Shown here piece by piece: positions 1-8,107 of a stretch of DNA of 64,000 bases (within the stretch, counting starts at the first letter, position 1; every line of letters begins with the position of its first letter). The position numbers and the translations under genes are program-made. The stretch is from Bisbaumannia pacifica (GTDB taxonomy: Bacteria > Pseudomonadota > Gammaproteobacteria > Pseudomonadales > Halomonadaceae). Under the pieces are notes generated by a model that had not been told where the DNA came from, made no database searches, and saw only the letters and a list, made by a program, of their open reading frames with translations. The stretch is from contig NZ_BJUK01000006.1 in the NCBI RefSeq assembly GCF_007989625.1, positions 62,001 through 126,000 of the forward strand, in the 5' to 3' direction.

Positions 1-435
1 CTGCTGACCCTGGCCGGGCTGCGCCGGCTCGATGAACAGAAGGTACTGCTGGTGGCCGGCGAAGGGGGGCGGCCGCTGCTGGCCGAGACCCTGGCCGCCC
101 GTGGCGCCCGGGTCACGCGTCTGGCACTCTATCGACGACGGTGCCTGCCGCCCGCGCCCGAGGCGGTGGACTGGCTGGCCCGGGGCGACTACCGGGCGCT
201 GGTGATCACCAGTGGCGAGCTGCTCGAGCACCTCGCCCCCTGGTGCGGCGAAGCGGCGTTGAACCAACCGCTAATCGTATCGAGCCCCCGCCTGGCTACA
301 CTGGCCGGTAGCCTGGGGTTCACCAAGCTTCATACGGCTACGGGAGCCACCCCGGCCGCCTTGGCGGCCGCCGTGGCCGGGGCCTGCAACCTGGATGGCG
401 CCGAACCCGATCATGACGATCTCGACAAGGGCTAG
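1..435 (+). CDS. hemD: Uroporphyrinogen-III synthase HemD, C-terminal part (5' end outside window)
   Basis: The reading frame is open from base 1 and ends at TAG 433-435, so about 144 C-terminal residues are present. HemD cyclises hydroxymethylbilane to uroporphyrinogen III in cytosolic haem/sirohaem synthesis. Visible hallmarks are VLLVAGEGGRPLL near the start and the ALVITSGELLEHL segment, matching the second HemD lobe. hemX follows 6 bp later and hemY overlaps it, the usual hemCDXY order of gammaproteobacteria, which supports the call. The first in-frame ATG (base 52) is internal to the domain and is not a start. Confidence 0.9.
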   Translation: MLTLAGLRRLDEQKVLLVAGEGGRPLLAETLAARGARVTRLALYRRRCLPPAPEAVDWLARGDYRALVITSGELLEHLAPWCGEAALNQPLIVSSPRLATLAGSLGFTKLHTATGATPAALAAAVAGACNLDGAEPDHDDLDKG

Positions 436-441
436 CGATAG

Positions 442-1848
442 ATGAGCAAGCAACCACAAGATCAGGACGAACGGCAGGCGCCCGGCGCCGCCTCCCAAGA
501 TGCCGCCGAGCAGGCGAGCGAGGCCAGCCAGGCGGAGTCAGGCAAGGGGCGCAGCGGCGGGCGACGCCGACGCGGCGGCCAGGGCAACTTGTCCCGGGCC
601 GGTGGCACCGCCCAGGGGCAGGCCGCCAAGGCGAGCGAGGCGGCGGATACCCGCACCGACTCCTCGACCGCCGGCGCGGCGACGCCCGACAAGCCGGCAG
701 CGACCAAGGCCGGCGCCACCAAGGGGGGCGCCGACAAGCCCCATGCCGGCGGCAAGGCGGCTTCCGGCAAGGCATCCGGTGGCGGACAGGGCGGCACGCC
801 GCCCGGTGCCCCCCAGCGCGCCGGAGGTAAGGCCGGCCCGATCGCCCTGGTGTTGGTGGTGGTACTGGCCCTGGTAGGCCTGGTGCTGGGCTGGATGGGC
901 TGGCAGACCCTGGAGGCGCAGCGCGAGCGCCTGGCCGGCGCCGAGGCGGAACTGGCCGAGCTACGCTCCCTGGGCGACCTGGAGGCGCGGCTGAGCGAGC
1001 AGGCCGAAGAGCGGCGTGCCGCCCTGAGCGGCGAGGTGGCGAGCCTGGAGGGCGAGTTCGAGACCTACCGCGGCGAAGTGAACGAGGCCCTGGATCGGGT
1101 GCTGGCGGAGCTGGCCCAGCAGCAGAACGCCGACGAGCGGGAATGGCTGCATGCTGAGGCGGCCTATCTGCTGCGCCTGGCCAATCAGCGGGTGCAGCTG
1201 GAGCGCGACCCGCAAGGGGCCGCGGCCCTGCTGCGCACCGCCGATGCGCGGCTGCGCGAGGCCGACAATCCGGCCCTGTTGCCGGTGCGACGCGCCCTGG
1301 CCGCCGAGCTGGCCGCCCTGGACGCGGTGCCGCGGGTCGACCGTACCGGCCTCTACCTGGCCCTGAATGCCCAGCAGGAGCAGCTGGCGACCCTGCCGCT
1401 CTCCCAGGACGTGGAGGCGCTGGCACTGGAGATCGGCAATGGCGAGGCGCCCAGCGGCGGCTGGCGCGAGCAGCTGGGGCGCTTCGCCGGCGAACTGCGC
1501 TCCCTGGTCACGGTGCGCCAGCATGACGAGGCCCTGGAGGCGCTGATCGCCCCCGACCAGGAGGCCTACCTGCGCCAGAACGTGCGGCTGCTGATCGAAC
1601 AGGCCCAACTGGCCCTGCTCAAGGAGGAAGCGACCCTCTATCGCGCCAGCCTCGACGAGGCCATCGCCCTGGTGGAGGACTATTACGCCACCGACCGCGA
1701 GGCGGTGCAGGCCTCCCTGGCGCGCCTGGCGGAGCTTCGCGAGCAGGCGGTGCGCCCCGAACTGCCCGATATCAGTGCTTCCCAGCAGGCCCTGAACCGT
1801 TTTATCGACAGCCGCTTCGGCGGTGCCGAGGAGGCGGATGAGTCATGA
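442..1848 (+). CDS. hemX: HemX-family inner-membrane protein
   Basis: 468 aa. Residues 1-130 are a low-complexity Ala/Gly/Lys/Ser stretch with a basic RRRRGG patch. One membrane segment follows (about 132-154). A coiled-coil region (about 155-225) then leads into the helical periplasmic HemX domain. The family was once annotated as uroporphyrin-III C-methyltransferase, but it has no SAM-binding motif here and its biochemical role is unsettled. It lies between hemD and hemY; its stop overlaps the hemY ATG (ATGA), indicating translational coupling. The basic, disordered N-terminal tail is longer than in E. coli HemX. Confidence 0.85.
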   Translation: MSKQPQDQDERQAPGAASQDAAEQASEASQAESGKGRSGGRRRRGGQGNLSRAGGTAQGQAAKASEAADTRTDSSTAGAATPDKPAATKAGATKGGADKPHAGGKAASGKASGGGQGGTPPGAPQRAGGKAGPIALVLVVVLALVGLVLGWMGWQTLEAQRERLAGAEAELAELRSLGDLEARLSEQAEERRAALSGEVASLEGEFETYRGEVNEALDRVLAELAQQQNADEREWLHAEAAYLLRLANQRVQLERDPQGAAALLRTADARLREADNPALLPVRRALAAELAALDAVPRVDRTGLYLALNAQQEQLATLPLSQDVEALALEIGNGEAPSGGWREQLGRFAGELRSLVTVRQHDEALEALIAPDQEAYLRQNVRLLIEQAQLALLKEEATLYRASLDEAIALVEDYYATDREAVQASLARLAELREQAVRPELPDISASQQALNRFIDSRFGGAEEADES

Positions 1849-3068
1849 GAAAGCTGATCCTGCTCGTCGTCGTCGGCCTGGCGGTCGGCGCCCTCTTCGG
1901 CCAGTTGATGCAGTCCTTCCCGGGCTACTGGCTGATCCGCGTCGGCGACACCTCGGTGCAGACCTCCTTCTGGTTCGGCCTGGTGCTGCTGCTGGTGAGT
2001 TTCCTGGTGCTGCACTTCGCGCTGCGGGTCCTGGCGCGACTGCGGCGTCCGGTCAGCCGCCTCAAGCTGTGGAATAGCCGCTCACGCAATCGCACCGCCA
2101 TGAAGCGTACCGTGCGTGGCCTGGTGGCCCTGGCCGAGGGGCGCTGGAAGCGGGCCGAGAAGTCGCTGGTCAAGGCCGCCGATGATTCCAGCACGCCCCT
2201 GGTCAACTACCTCTCCGCGGCCCTGGCGGCCCACTATCAGGGGCGCTACGAGCAGGCCGACACCCTGCTCAAGCGGGCGCACCTGAGCACCGAGGGGGCC
2301 GATACCGCCGTGGGCATGATGCAGGCGCAGCTGATGCTGGATCGCCAGCAGTACGAGGAGGCCCTGGCCACCCTGACGCGCCTCGACAAGCAGCTGCCGG
2401 ACCACCCGCAGGTGCTCAAGCAGCTCAAGCAGGCCTACCTCAGCGTCAGCGATTGGGACGGCCTGCGCCGCCTGATGCCGCGCCTGTCGGCGCAGCAGCT
2501 GATCGCCGAGGAGGAGCGTCACGAGCTGGAGAAGCGCGCCTATCGCGAGCTGCTGACCCAGGCCGCGCGTCACCCCGAGGACGTGGAGCGGGTGCGTAAC
2601 CTGTGGGCGGATATGCCCGACGGCCTGCGCGGCGACGTGGAGCTGGTGGTGCTCTATGCCGAGGCCCTGGTGCGCGGCAAGCAGGAGGGCATCGCCGAAC
2701 GCCTGCTGCGCCACTCCCTCAAGGTCTGCTGGGACCCGCGCCTGGTGCTGCGCTACGGCCTGCTCAGCGTCGATCCGGCGCGTCAGCTGGTGTATGCCGA
2801 GAAGTGGCTGCAGGAGCGTCCTAATGACCCGGACCTGCTGCTGACCCTGGGACGGTTGTCGCTGCGCAATGCCTACTGGGGCAAGGCCCAGGAGTATTTC
2901 GAGGCCAGCCAGCGTCAGCGCCCCAGCGGTGTGGTCTGCGCCGAGCTGGCTCGGCTCTATGCCAACCTGGGCGAGCACAACAAGAGTCAACTCTATTACC
3001 GTCAGAGCGTCGAGCTGCTCGACAAGTCGCTGCCGGCGCTGCCCCAGCCCAGCGATCGGGACGACTGA
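1845..3068 (+). CDS. hemY: HemY, TPR-containing inner-membrane protein of the hem operon
   Basis: 407 aa. Two N-terminal membrane helices (about 4-20 and 42-62) precede a long tetratricopeptide-like array, for example LVNYLSAALAAHYQGRYEQA and LLTLGRLSLRNAYWGKAQEY. This is the layout of gammaproteobacterial HemY, which is associated with late haem synthesis; its exact function is not settled, and it is unrelated to the protoporphyrinogen oxidase that shares the name. The ATG overlaps the hemX stop. The gene ends the operon, with a strong intrinsic terminator 30 bp downstream. Confidence 0.88.
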   Translation: MRKLILLVVVGLAVGALFGQLMQSFPGYWLIRVGDTSVQTSFWFGLVLLLVSFLVLHFALRVLARLRRPVSRLKLWNSRSRNRTAMKRTVRGLVALAEGRWKRAEKSLVKAADDSSTPLVNYLSAALAAHYQGRYEQADTLLKRAHLSTEGADTAVGMMQAQLMLDRQQYEEALATLTRLDKQLPDHPQVLKQLKQAYLSVSDWDGLRRLMPRLSAQQLIAEEERHELEKRAYRELLTQAARHPEDVERVRNLWADMPDGLRGDVELVVLYAEALVRGKQEGIAERLLRHSLKVCWDPRLVLRYGLLSVDPARQLVYAEKWLQERPNDPDLLLTLGRLSLRNAYWGKAQEYFEASQRQRPSGVVCAELARLYANLGEHNKSQLYYRQSVELLDKSLPALPQPSDRDD

Positions 3069-3097
3069 CCTTAGCTATCCATTCGCTTTGCTCTCCT

Positions 3098-3121
3098 GGG
3101 CGCCTACGGGCGCCCTTTTTT
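3098..3121 (+). terminator. Intrinsic terminator of hemDXY
   Basis: A 7-bp GC stem GGGCGCC/GGCGCCC with a TACG loop is followed directly by six T residues, 30 bp after the hemY stop. Confidence 0.85.
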
Positions 3122-3200
3122 CTGCGCGCCATCCGCCCGGGTCGGCCGGCGGTGGCGTTGCAGTATGGGGATGGCAAATAGGCCCTATCAGGATGGCGAC

Positions 3201-3251
3201 TTGTCCGCTTGGTCAACACTGGCTAGGCTGACCATGTTGACCGAATGGTCA
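3201..3251 (+). promoter_or_regulatory. Candidate promoter with nested TGGTCA palindromes before the purine permease
   Basis: TTGTCC (3201-3206) and TAGGCT (3224-3229) are 17 bp apart, a plausible sigma-70 pair. Half-sites TGGTCA (3210-3215), TGACCA (3229-3234), TGACC (3238-3242) and GGTCA (3247-3251) form inverted repeats that lie between the promoter elements and across the expected start point. That is the layout of a repressor operator. No regulator gene is adjacent, so the binder is unknown. Confidence 0.4.
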
Positions 3252-3282
3252 GTTCCTCTGCCATCCCAAGAACAAAGAGGCC

Positions 3283-4665
3283 ATGACAATGACTCAGAGC
3301 TCCACCGTCCGTGACGAGGCGGCCAACGAGGGAGCGCCGACGGCTGCCGCCTCGGCCCCCTGGCTGGATACCTACTTCGGCGTGACTCGGCGTGGCTCCA
3401 GCCTGCGCACCGAGATCCTCGCCGGCATCGCCACCTTCCTGGCGTCCATGTATATCATCGTGGTCAACCCGGCGATCCTCTCCGATGCCGGGATTCCCTT
3501 CTCGGCGGCCCTGACCGCCACCGTGCTGATCAGCTTCCTGAGCAGCCTGGCGATGGGCCTCTATGCCCGCAATCCCATCCTGGTGGCCCCTGGCATGGGC
3601 ATGAATGCGCTGTTCACCTACACCCTGGTGCTGGGGGCGGGCCTCTCCTGGGAGGTGGCCCTGGGCTGCGTCTTCTGGTCCGGGGTGCTGTTCGCCCTGC
3701 TGGCGGTATTCAATGTGCGCAAGGCGATCATCGAGGCGATTCCCGCCTCGCTGCGCTATGCCATCACCTGCGGCATCGGCCTCTTCATCACCTTTATCGG
3801 CTTCAAGAATGCCGGCTTTATCGTCGCCAATCCGGCGACCCTGGTCTCCCTGGGCAGCATGGACCCCATGCTGATCACCTTCTTCCTGGGGCTGATGGCC
3901 ACCGCCATCCTGGTGATCCTGCGCGCCGGGGGCGCCCTGATCCTGGGGATCGCCATCACCACCCTGATGTCCCTGCCCATGGGGCGGCTGTGGGGCGAAG
4001 AGGTGATCGTCGAGTGGGCCGGCCTGGCCGCCTGGCCGGACTTCGGTGCGGTGATGCAGGTGGATATCATCGGCGCCCTCGAGGTGGCCTATCTGCCCTT
4101 TATCTTCGTGATGCTGTTCACCAACTTCTTCGATGCGCTCTCCTGCTTCATGGCGCTGTCGGAGTCCGCCAACCTCAAGGACAAGGATGGCAATCCGCGC
4201 AACCTCAAGCGCTCCATGACGGTGGATGCCTTCGCCTCGATGATCGCCGCCCCGCTGGGCACCAGCGCCGCCCAGACCTTTATCGAGTCCGGCGCCGGCG
4301 TCGCCCAGGGCGGTCGCACCGGCCTGGTGGCGGTGACCATCGCCCTGCTGTTCCTGCCCTTCCTGTTCCTGTCGCCGCTGCTCTCTCTGGTGCCGAGCAT
4401 CGCCACCGCGCCGGCGCTGGTATTGGTGGGGCTGTTTATGCTGGCGCCGATCACCAAGATCGACTGGACCCGTTACGATCAGGCCTTCCCCGCCTTCCTG
4501 GCGATCATCCTGATGCCGTTGACTTACTCCATCACCTTAGGGATAGCCTTCGGCTTCCTCAGCTTCGTGCTGATCAAGCTGGCCACCGGTCGCCTGGAGG
4601 AGATCAAGCCGGCGATGTGGGTCTCGGCGGCGCTTAGCGTGCTGATGCTGGTGACCACCCACTGA
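3283..4665 (+). CDS. NCS2-family purine (adenine/guanine/hypoxanthine) permease, AzgA-like
   Basis: 460 aa, with about 12-14 hydrophobic segments. The family signature appears as LASMYIIVVNPAILSDAGIP near residue 50 and the NPILVAPGMGMNALF motif near residue 95. The second conserved half carries FFDALSCFMALSESANL and GTSAAQTFIESGAGV. These match the AzgA/PbuG subgroup of proton-coupled purine importers rather than the uracil (UraA) or xanthine (XanQ) subgroups; the exact substrate is an inference. It is a single gene with its own promoter region and a downstream hairpin. Confidence 0.85.
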   Translation: MTMTQSSTVRDEAANEGAPTAAASAPWLDTYFGVTRRGSSLRTEILAGIATFLASMYIIVVNPAILSDAGIPFSAALTATVLISFLSSLAMGLYARNPILVAPGMGMNALFTYTLVLGAGLSWEVALGCVFWSGVLFALLAVFNVRKAIIEAIPASLRYAITCGIGLFITFIGFKNAGFIVANPATLVSLGSMDPMLITFFLGLMATAILVILRAGGALILGIAITTLMSLPMGRLWGEEVIVEWAGLAAWPDFGAVMQVDIIGALEVAYLPFIFVMLFTNFFDALSCFMALSESANLKDKDGNPRNLKRSMTVDAFASMIAAPLGTSAAQTFIESGAGVAQGGRTGLVAVTIALLFLPFLFLSPLLSLVPSIATAPALVLVGLFMLAPITKIDWTRYDQAFPAFLAIILMPLTYSITLGIAFGFLSFVLIKLATGRLEEIKPAMWVSAALSVLMLVTTH

Positions 4666-4687
4666 CGACGCCTGCGCATCCCGAACG

Positions 4688-4719
4688 CACGGGGGCGGCT
4701 CCTAAGAGCCGCCCCCGTG
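4688..4719. terminator. Bidirectional hairpin between convergent permease and channel genes
   Basis: A perfect 14-bp GC-rich stem (4688-4701 with 4706-4719) has a CTAA loop. It has no clear T-run, but its position between two convergent genes fits shared termination. Confidence 0.6.
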
Positions 4720-4746
4720 GCGTTTCAAGTGGCCTGGTTCGCCGCG

Positions 4747-7047
4747 CTAGTCATGCTCCGTGGAGTTGGGTTTGGCGCGAGGGTCCTCCTCGAAGTGCGG
4801 GTCCGGGCCGGCAGTGGCCTGGCCGGCGGGGCGACCGTCGCTATCGAAGGGCTGCTTCATCAGGCGCAGGTTGGCCGGCGGGGCCTCGCCCTCCTTGCCC
4901 ACCCCGAAGTAGAGGGTGGTGTGCGGGAAGGGGATCTCGATGCCCTTGGCGTCGAAGTGCAGTTTCACCAGGCGGTTGTAGGCGCGCCCCACGGCCCACT
5001 GCATGCCTGGCACCGCCTTGATGCGTACGCGGATATTCACCGAGCTGTCGGCGAGGGCGATAACGCCGGCCACTTCCAGCGGGGCGAGGATATTCATGCG
5101 GTGTTCCTCGCTGGCGGCCAGCTCGTCGAAGGCCTCCTGCAGGGCGATGATCGCCTCGTCGATGCTCTCCCGATAGGCGATGCCGTACTCGCCGACGTGA
5201 TAACCGAACTCGCGCATGTAGTTCGACACGGTGTCCACGCTGGAGAAAGGGATCAGGTGGTAGGTGCCGTTGAGGTCACGAATGCCCACCGAGCGGATGC
5301 TCAGGCGCTCGGCGGTGCCGGTGATGCCGCCTACCGTGACCACGTCGCCGGTGTTCATGGCGTTTTCCACCTGGATAAAGATACCGGTGATGATGTCCTG
5401 TACCAGCTTCTGGGCGCCGAAGCCGATGGCCAGGCCGAGCACCCCGGCACCGGCGATCAGCGGGCCGATATTGATGCCGATCTCGGCCAACACGATCATC
5501 AGGGTGAGGGTGAGCATGGCGATGGCCAGGGCATTGCGGAACAGCGTCAGCAGGGTCTTGGCGCGGGCCGAGGGCTCGCCGCTGCCGGTCTCCGGGTTGA
5601 GGCGGTGCTCGATCAGGCTGGCCAGGGTCAGCCAGAGGCCGGCGGCCACCACCAGGATCAAGGCCACGCTGACCAGCCGTCCCACCAGGGCGCTCCCCGC
5701 CTCGGAGGCGTACCAGGCAGCCAGGTCGAAAGCGCCCCAGGCATTCAGCACCAGCAGCACGACCGCCACCAGGATCACCACCCGGATCACCCGTAGGGCA
5801 TTGGGCACATAGGCATTGAGGCGGGTTTCCAGCAGCGGCAGCTTGTGGCGCAGCTCCTCAGAGAGGCTGATATGGCGACCGATGGTCTGGGTCAACAGGC
5901 TGGAGAGCAGCATGCCCAGGCCGACGATGACCAGGGTCTTGAGGGTGGCCATCAGCACGAAGGGCAGGGCATCCTCGGGACGCAGCAGGGTCAGCGTCAG
6001 GACCACCAGGAAGTAGAGGATGGCGACGATATGCCAGGTGCGGGCGAAGAGGTTCAAGGAGATCCGCGTGGCGGTGAAGTCGGACTTCTTTGCCGCCGCC
6101 TCGATGGCCTGGCGCAGCTTGAGGCGGTTCTTCAGCACCACCGTCACCGCATAGACAAAGGCCCCCAGCATGATCAGGGTGCCGACGGCCTGACCCAGGG
6201 CCGGGGCCAGATAGACATTGATCAGCGGCACGGCGACCAGCAGGCCGTAGCCGGCCAGGCCGATCAACCGGGCGATCCAGCGGTTCCAGTAGGAGGCCTC
6301 GGCGGCGGAGATGGGCACCAGGCGCAGCCCTTCGTAATGGGAGGCGAAGAGCATGCGCAGGGCCGCCTTGATCAGCTCGATCACCAGGAAGGCGTTGAGG
6401 AACAGCGAGGCCCGGGTGGAGAGCTCACCGGCCTCGCCGACCAGGAAGGTAGCGATCAGGTTACCCCCCAGGTAGGCCAGCGCCACCACCAGCACATCGA
6501 TGGTCGCGGCGATGGCCACGGCGACCAGCAGGCGTAGTACCGGGGGCGGTCCACCGTCCGCCAGGGACCACTGGCTGAGGCGAGTAAAGGCACCCCGGGC
6601 CAGTCGGCGGAAGGCGAAGAACAGCACCAGGGTGGCGAGGATCACCAGCACCAGGTTGAGGCTGGCCGCGAATACCGCCGACATGTCGATGGGCGTCTCG
6701 GCCTGGCCGGTGATCAGGTCGTCCAGGGTGTCGGCGACCTGGCCGAGCTGGCTGCCCAGGTCGCCGGCGATCTGACTGGTGCTCTCCGCGAGGCGCCGAG
6801 CCAGGGTCGGCTCGCTGGCGGTTGCCGTTTCGGCGGCGGCCGCCTCGGGGTTACCCCCTTCGGCCAGCTGGCGTAGCCGAGTGATCAGCTCGCCGCGACT
6901 CTGCTCATTTTCCAGCAGGTCGGCCAGGGTGGCGTAGGGAGTCGTGGGCTCTTGCTGGGCCAGGGCCGGTAGGCCGAGGGTCATCAGCGTGACCAACAGC
7001 CAGGCCAGCAGGCCAATTCGGCGCGGATTCGGCACGCTTGCCTCCAT
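4747..7047 (-). CDS. MscS-type mechanosensitive channel, YbiO-like
   Basis: 766 aa. A signal-peptide-like start (LLAWLLVTLMTLGLPALAQ) is followed by a periplasmic Gln/Ala-rich region, many membrane helices and a C-terminal MscS core. The pore helix reads AGVLGLAIGFGAQKLVQD, followed by the cytoplasmic beta/vestibule domain with FIQVENAMNTGDVV and SIRSVGIRDLNGTYHLIPF. Size and layout resemble E. coli YbiO (about 740 aa), a large MscS paralogue that opens on membrane tension and releases solutes on hypo-osmotic shock. This fits a halophile. It is transcribed alone, divergent from crcB. Confidence 0.85.
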   Translation of the reverse strand: MEASVPNPRRIGLLAWLLVTLMTLGLPALAQQEPTTPYATLADLLENEQSRGELITRLRQLAEGGNPEAAAAETATASEPTLARRLAESTSQIAGDLGSQLGQVADTLDDLITGQAETPIDMSAVFAASLNLVLVILATLVLFFAFRRLARGAFTRLSQWSLADGGPPPVLRLLVAVAIAATIDVLVVALAYLGGNLIATFLVGEAGELSTRASLFLNAFLVIELIKAALRMLFASHYEGLRLVPISAAEASYWNRWIARLIGLAGYGLLVAVPLINVYLAPALGQAVGTLIMLGAFVYAVTVVLKNRLKLRQAIEAAAKKSDFTATRISLNLFARTWHIVAILYFLVVLTLTLLRPEDALPFVLMATLKTLVIVGLGMLLSSLLTQTIGRHISLSEELRHKLPLLETRLNAYVPNALRVIRVVILVAVVLLVLNAWGAFDLAAWYASEAGSALVGRLVSVALILVVAAGLWLTLASLIEHRLNPETGSGEPSARAKTLLTLFRNALAIAMLTLTLMIVLAEIGINIGPLIAGAGVLGLAIGFGAQKLVQDIITGIFIQVENAMNTGDVVTVGGITGTAERLSIRSVGIRDLNGTYHLIPFSSVDTVSNYMREFGYHVGEYGIAYRESIDEAIIALQEAFDELAASEEHRMNILAPLEVAGVIALADSSVNIRVRIKAVPGMQWAVGRAYNRLVKLHFDAKGIEIPFPHTTLYFGVGKEGEAPPANLRLMKQPFDSDGRPAGQATAGPDPHFEEDPRAKPNSTEHD

Positions 7048-7119
7048 GTATAAGCGTGAATGGGTGCGATACGGCCCGTCGGGACGAGCGTTCGATCATC
7101 TTGGCTTGCCATGTCGCAA

Positions 7120-7149
7120 GGCACAAGCCGGTCGCGGCCGGCTTGTGCC
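7120..7149. other. Strong hairpin between divergent channel and crcB genes
   Basis: A perfect 12-bp inverted repeat (7120-7131 with 7138-7149) has a 6-nt loop. It is about 70 bp upstream of the channel start and 135 bp upstream of crcB. No T-run follows on either strand, so it is more likely an operator or leader structure than a terminator. A TATACT box (7160-7165) facing crcB lies just downstream. Confidence 0.45.
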
Positions 7150-7283
7150 GCGAAGTGACTATACTCGATGGCAATGTCGACCCTTTGGCAAGCGAGCGGT
7201 ACCCTTCGCCACCCCTTCGCGGGTGGCGCTTTCTATGCTGGCGCGGGTAGCATTGGCGCCATCGCGAGAACGGGAGATCGGGC

Positions 7284-7673
7284 ATGGGAGCCGGGCCAAG
7301 CTTGCTGCTGGTGGTGCTGGGGGGTGTCCTGGGGGGGATGGGGCGTGTCTGGCTCGGCCAGTGGGTGGGGCGTCATGCGCCCAGCGAGTTCCCCTGGGGA
7401 ACCCTGGTAGTCAATCTCCTCGGGGCCCTGGCGCTGGGCGGCATCGCGGCGCAGGGAAGCGCGGGCGGTGCGCTCTGGCTGCTGCTGGCCGTCGGCCTGC
7501 TGGGCAGTTTCACCACCGTCTCTTCCTTCGCCTACCAGACCCTGACCCTGCTGCGCGGCCCCCGCCCCGGCCTGGGCTGGCTCAACCTGGTGATGACCCT
7601 GGCGCTGGGGCTCGCCGCCCTGATGTTGGGCCATGCCCTGGGCGTTGGCCTGCTCGCCCCGGGGGCGGCATGA
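7284..7673 (+). CDS. crcB: Fluoride channel FluC/CrcB, first copy
   Basis: 129 aa, four hydrophobic segments. Family motifs are GGVLGGMGR near the start, WGTLVVNLLGALALG and GLLGSFTTVSSF, the last containing the FTT/S fluoride-pathway stretch. FluC proteins are dimeric fluoride exporters of the inner membrane. The ATG is preceded by a GGGAGATCGGGC region. The stop overlaps the second crcB start (ATGA). No fluoride riboswitch was recognised upstream. Confidence 0.9.
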   Translation: MGAGPSLLLVVLGGVLGGMGRVWLGQWVGRHAPSEFPWGTLVVNLLGALALGGIAAQGSAGGALWLLLAVGLLGSFTTVSSFAYQTLTLLRGPRPGLGWLNLVMTLALGLAALMLGHALGVGLLAPGAA

Positions 7674-8077
7674 CCCAGGGGCGGCTGGTGATGGCGGCGG
7701 GACTGGGCAGCGGCCTGGGGGCGCTGCTGCGCTATGGACTCGCCGTGCTGCCATGGGGCTCGGCCTTCCCCTGGGCGACCCTGCTGGCCAACGGCCTCGG
7801 CGCCTTGGTCATGGGGCTGATCGCCACCCTGGCGCGGGTGCCGGGGCGCTGGCGGCTCTCGCCCATGGCCCAGCACTTCTGGCTGGCCGGCGTCTGTGGT
7901 GGCTTTACCACCTTCTCGCTATTTAGCCTGGAAGTGGTCGAGCTCTGGCAGGGGGGCGCCACCGGCCTGGCCGCGAGCTATCTGGGCGGCTCGGTGGCGC
8001 TGTGGCTGGTCGGCGCCTGGGTGGGCATCCTCCTCGGCGAGCGGCTCAAGGCGCGCTGGCGCCTGCCGCGGGGCTAG
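7670..8077 (+). CDS. crcB: Fluoride channel FluC/CrcB, second copy
   Basis: 135 aa from the ATG at 7670, which overlaps the stop of the first copy. Motifs are GSGLGALLRYGL, WATLLANGLGALVMG and GVCGGFTTFSLFSLE. The C-terminus is basic (ERLKARWRLPRG) while that of the first copy is not, suggesting opposite membrane orientations. A tandem pair of FluC proteins usually means a heterodimeric dual-topology channel; that is an inference here. Confidence 0.88.
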   Translation: MTQGRLVMAAGLGSGLGALLRYGLAVLPWGSAFPWATLLANGLGALVMGLIATLARVPGRWRLSPMAQHFWLAGVCGGFTTFSLFSLEVVELWQGGATGLAASYLGGSVALWLVGAWVGILLGERLKARWRLPRG

Positions 8078-8107
8078 GACGACCCGGCAAGGCACTGAAT
8101 CCGCGGC

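Noticed and set aside
7048-7283. Fluoride riboswitch upstream of crcB
   Set aside because: The conserved crcB-motif segments were not found; only a simple hairpin and a -10 box are present.
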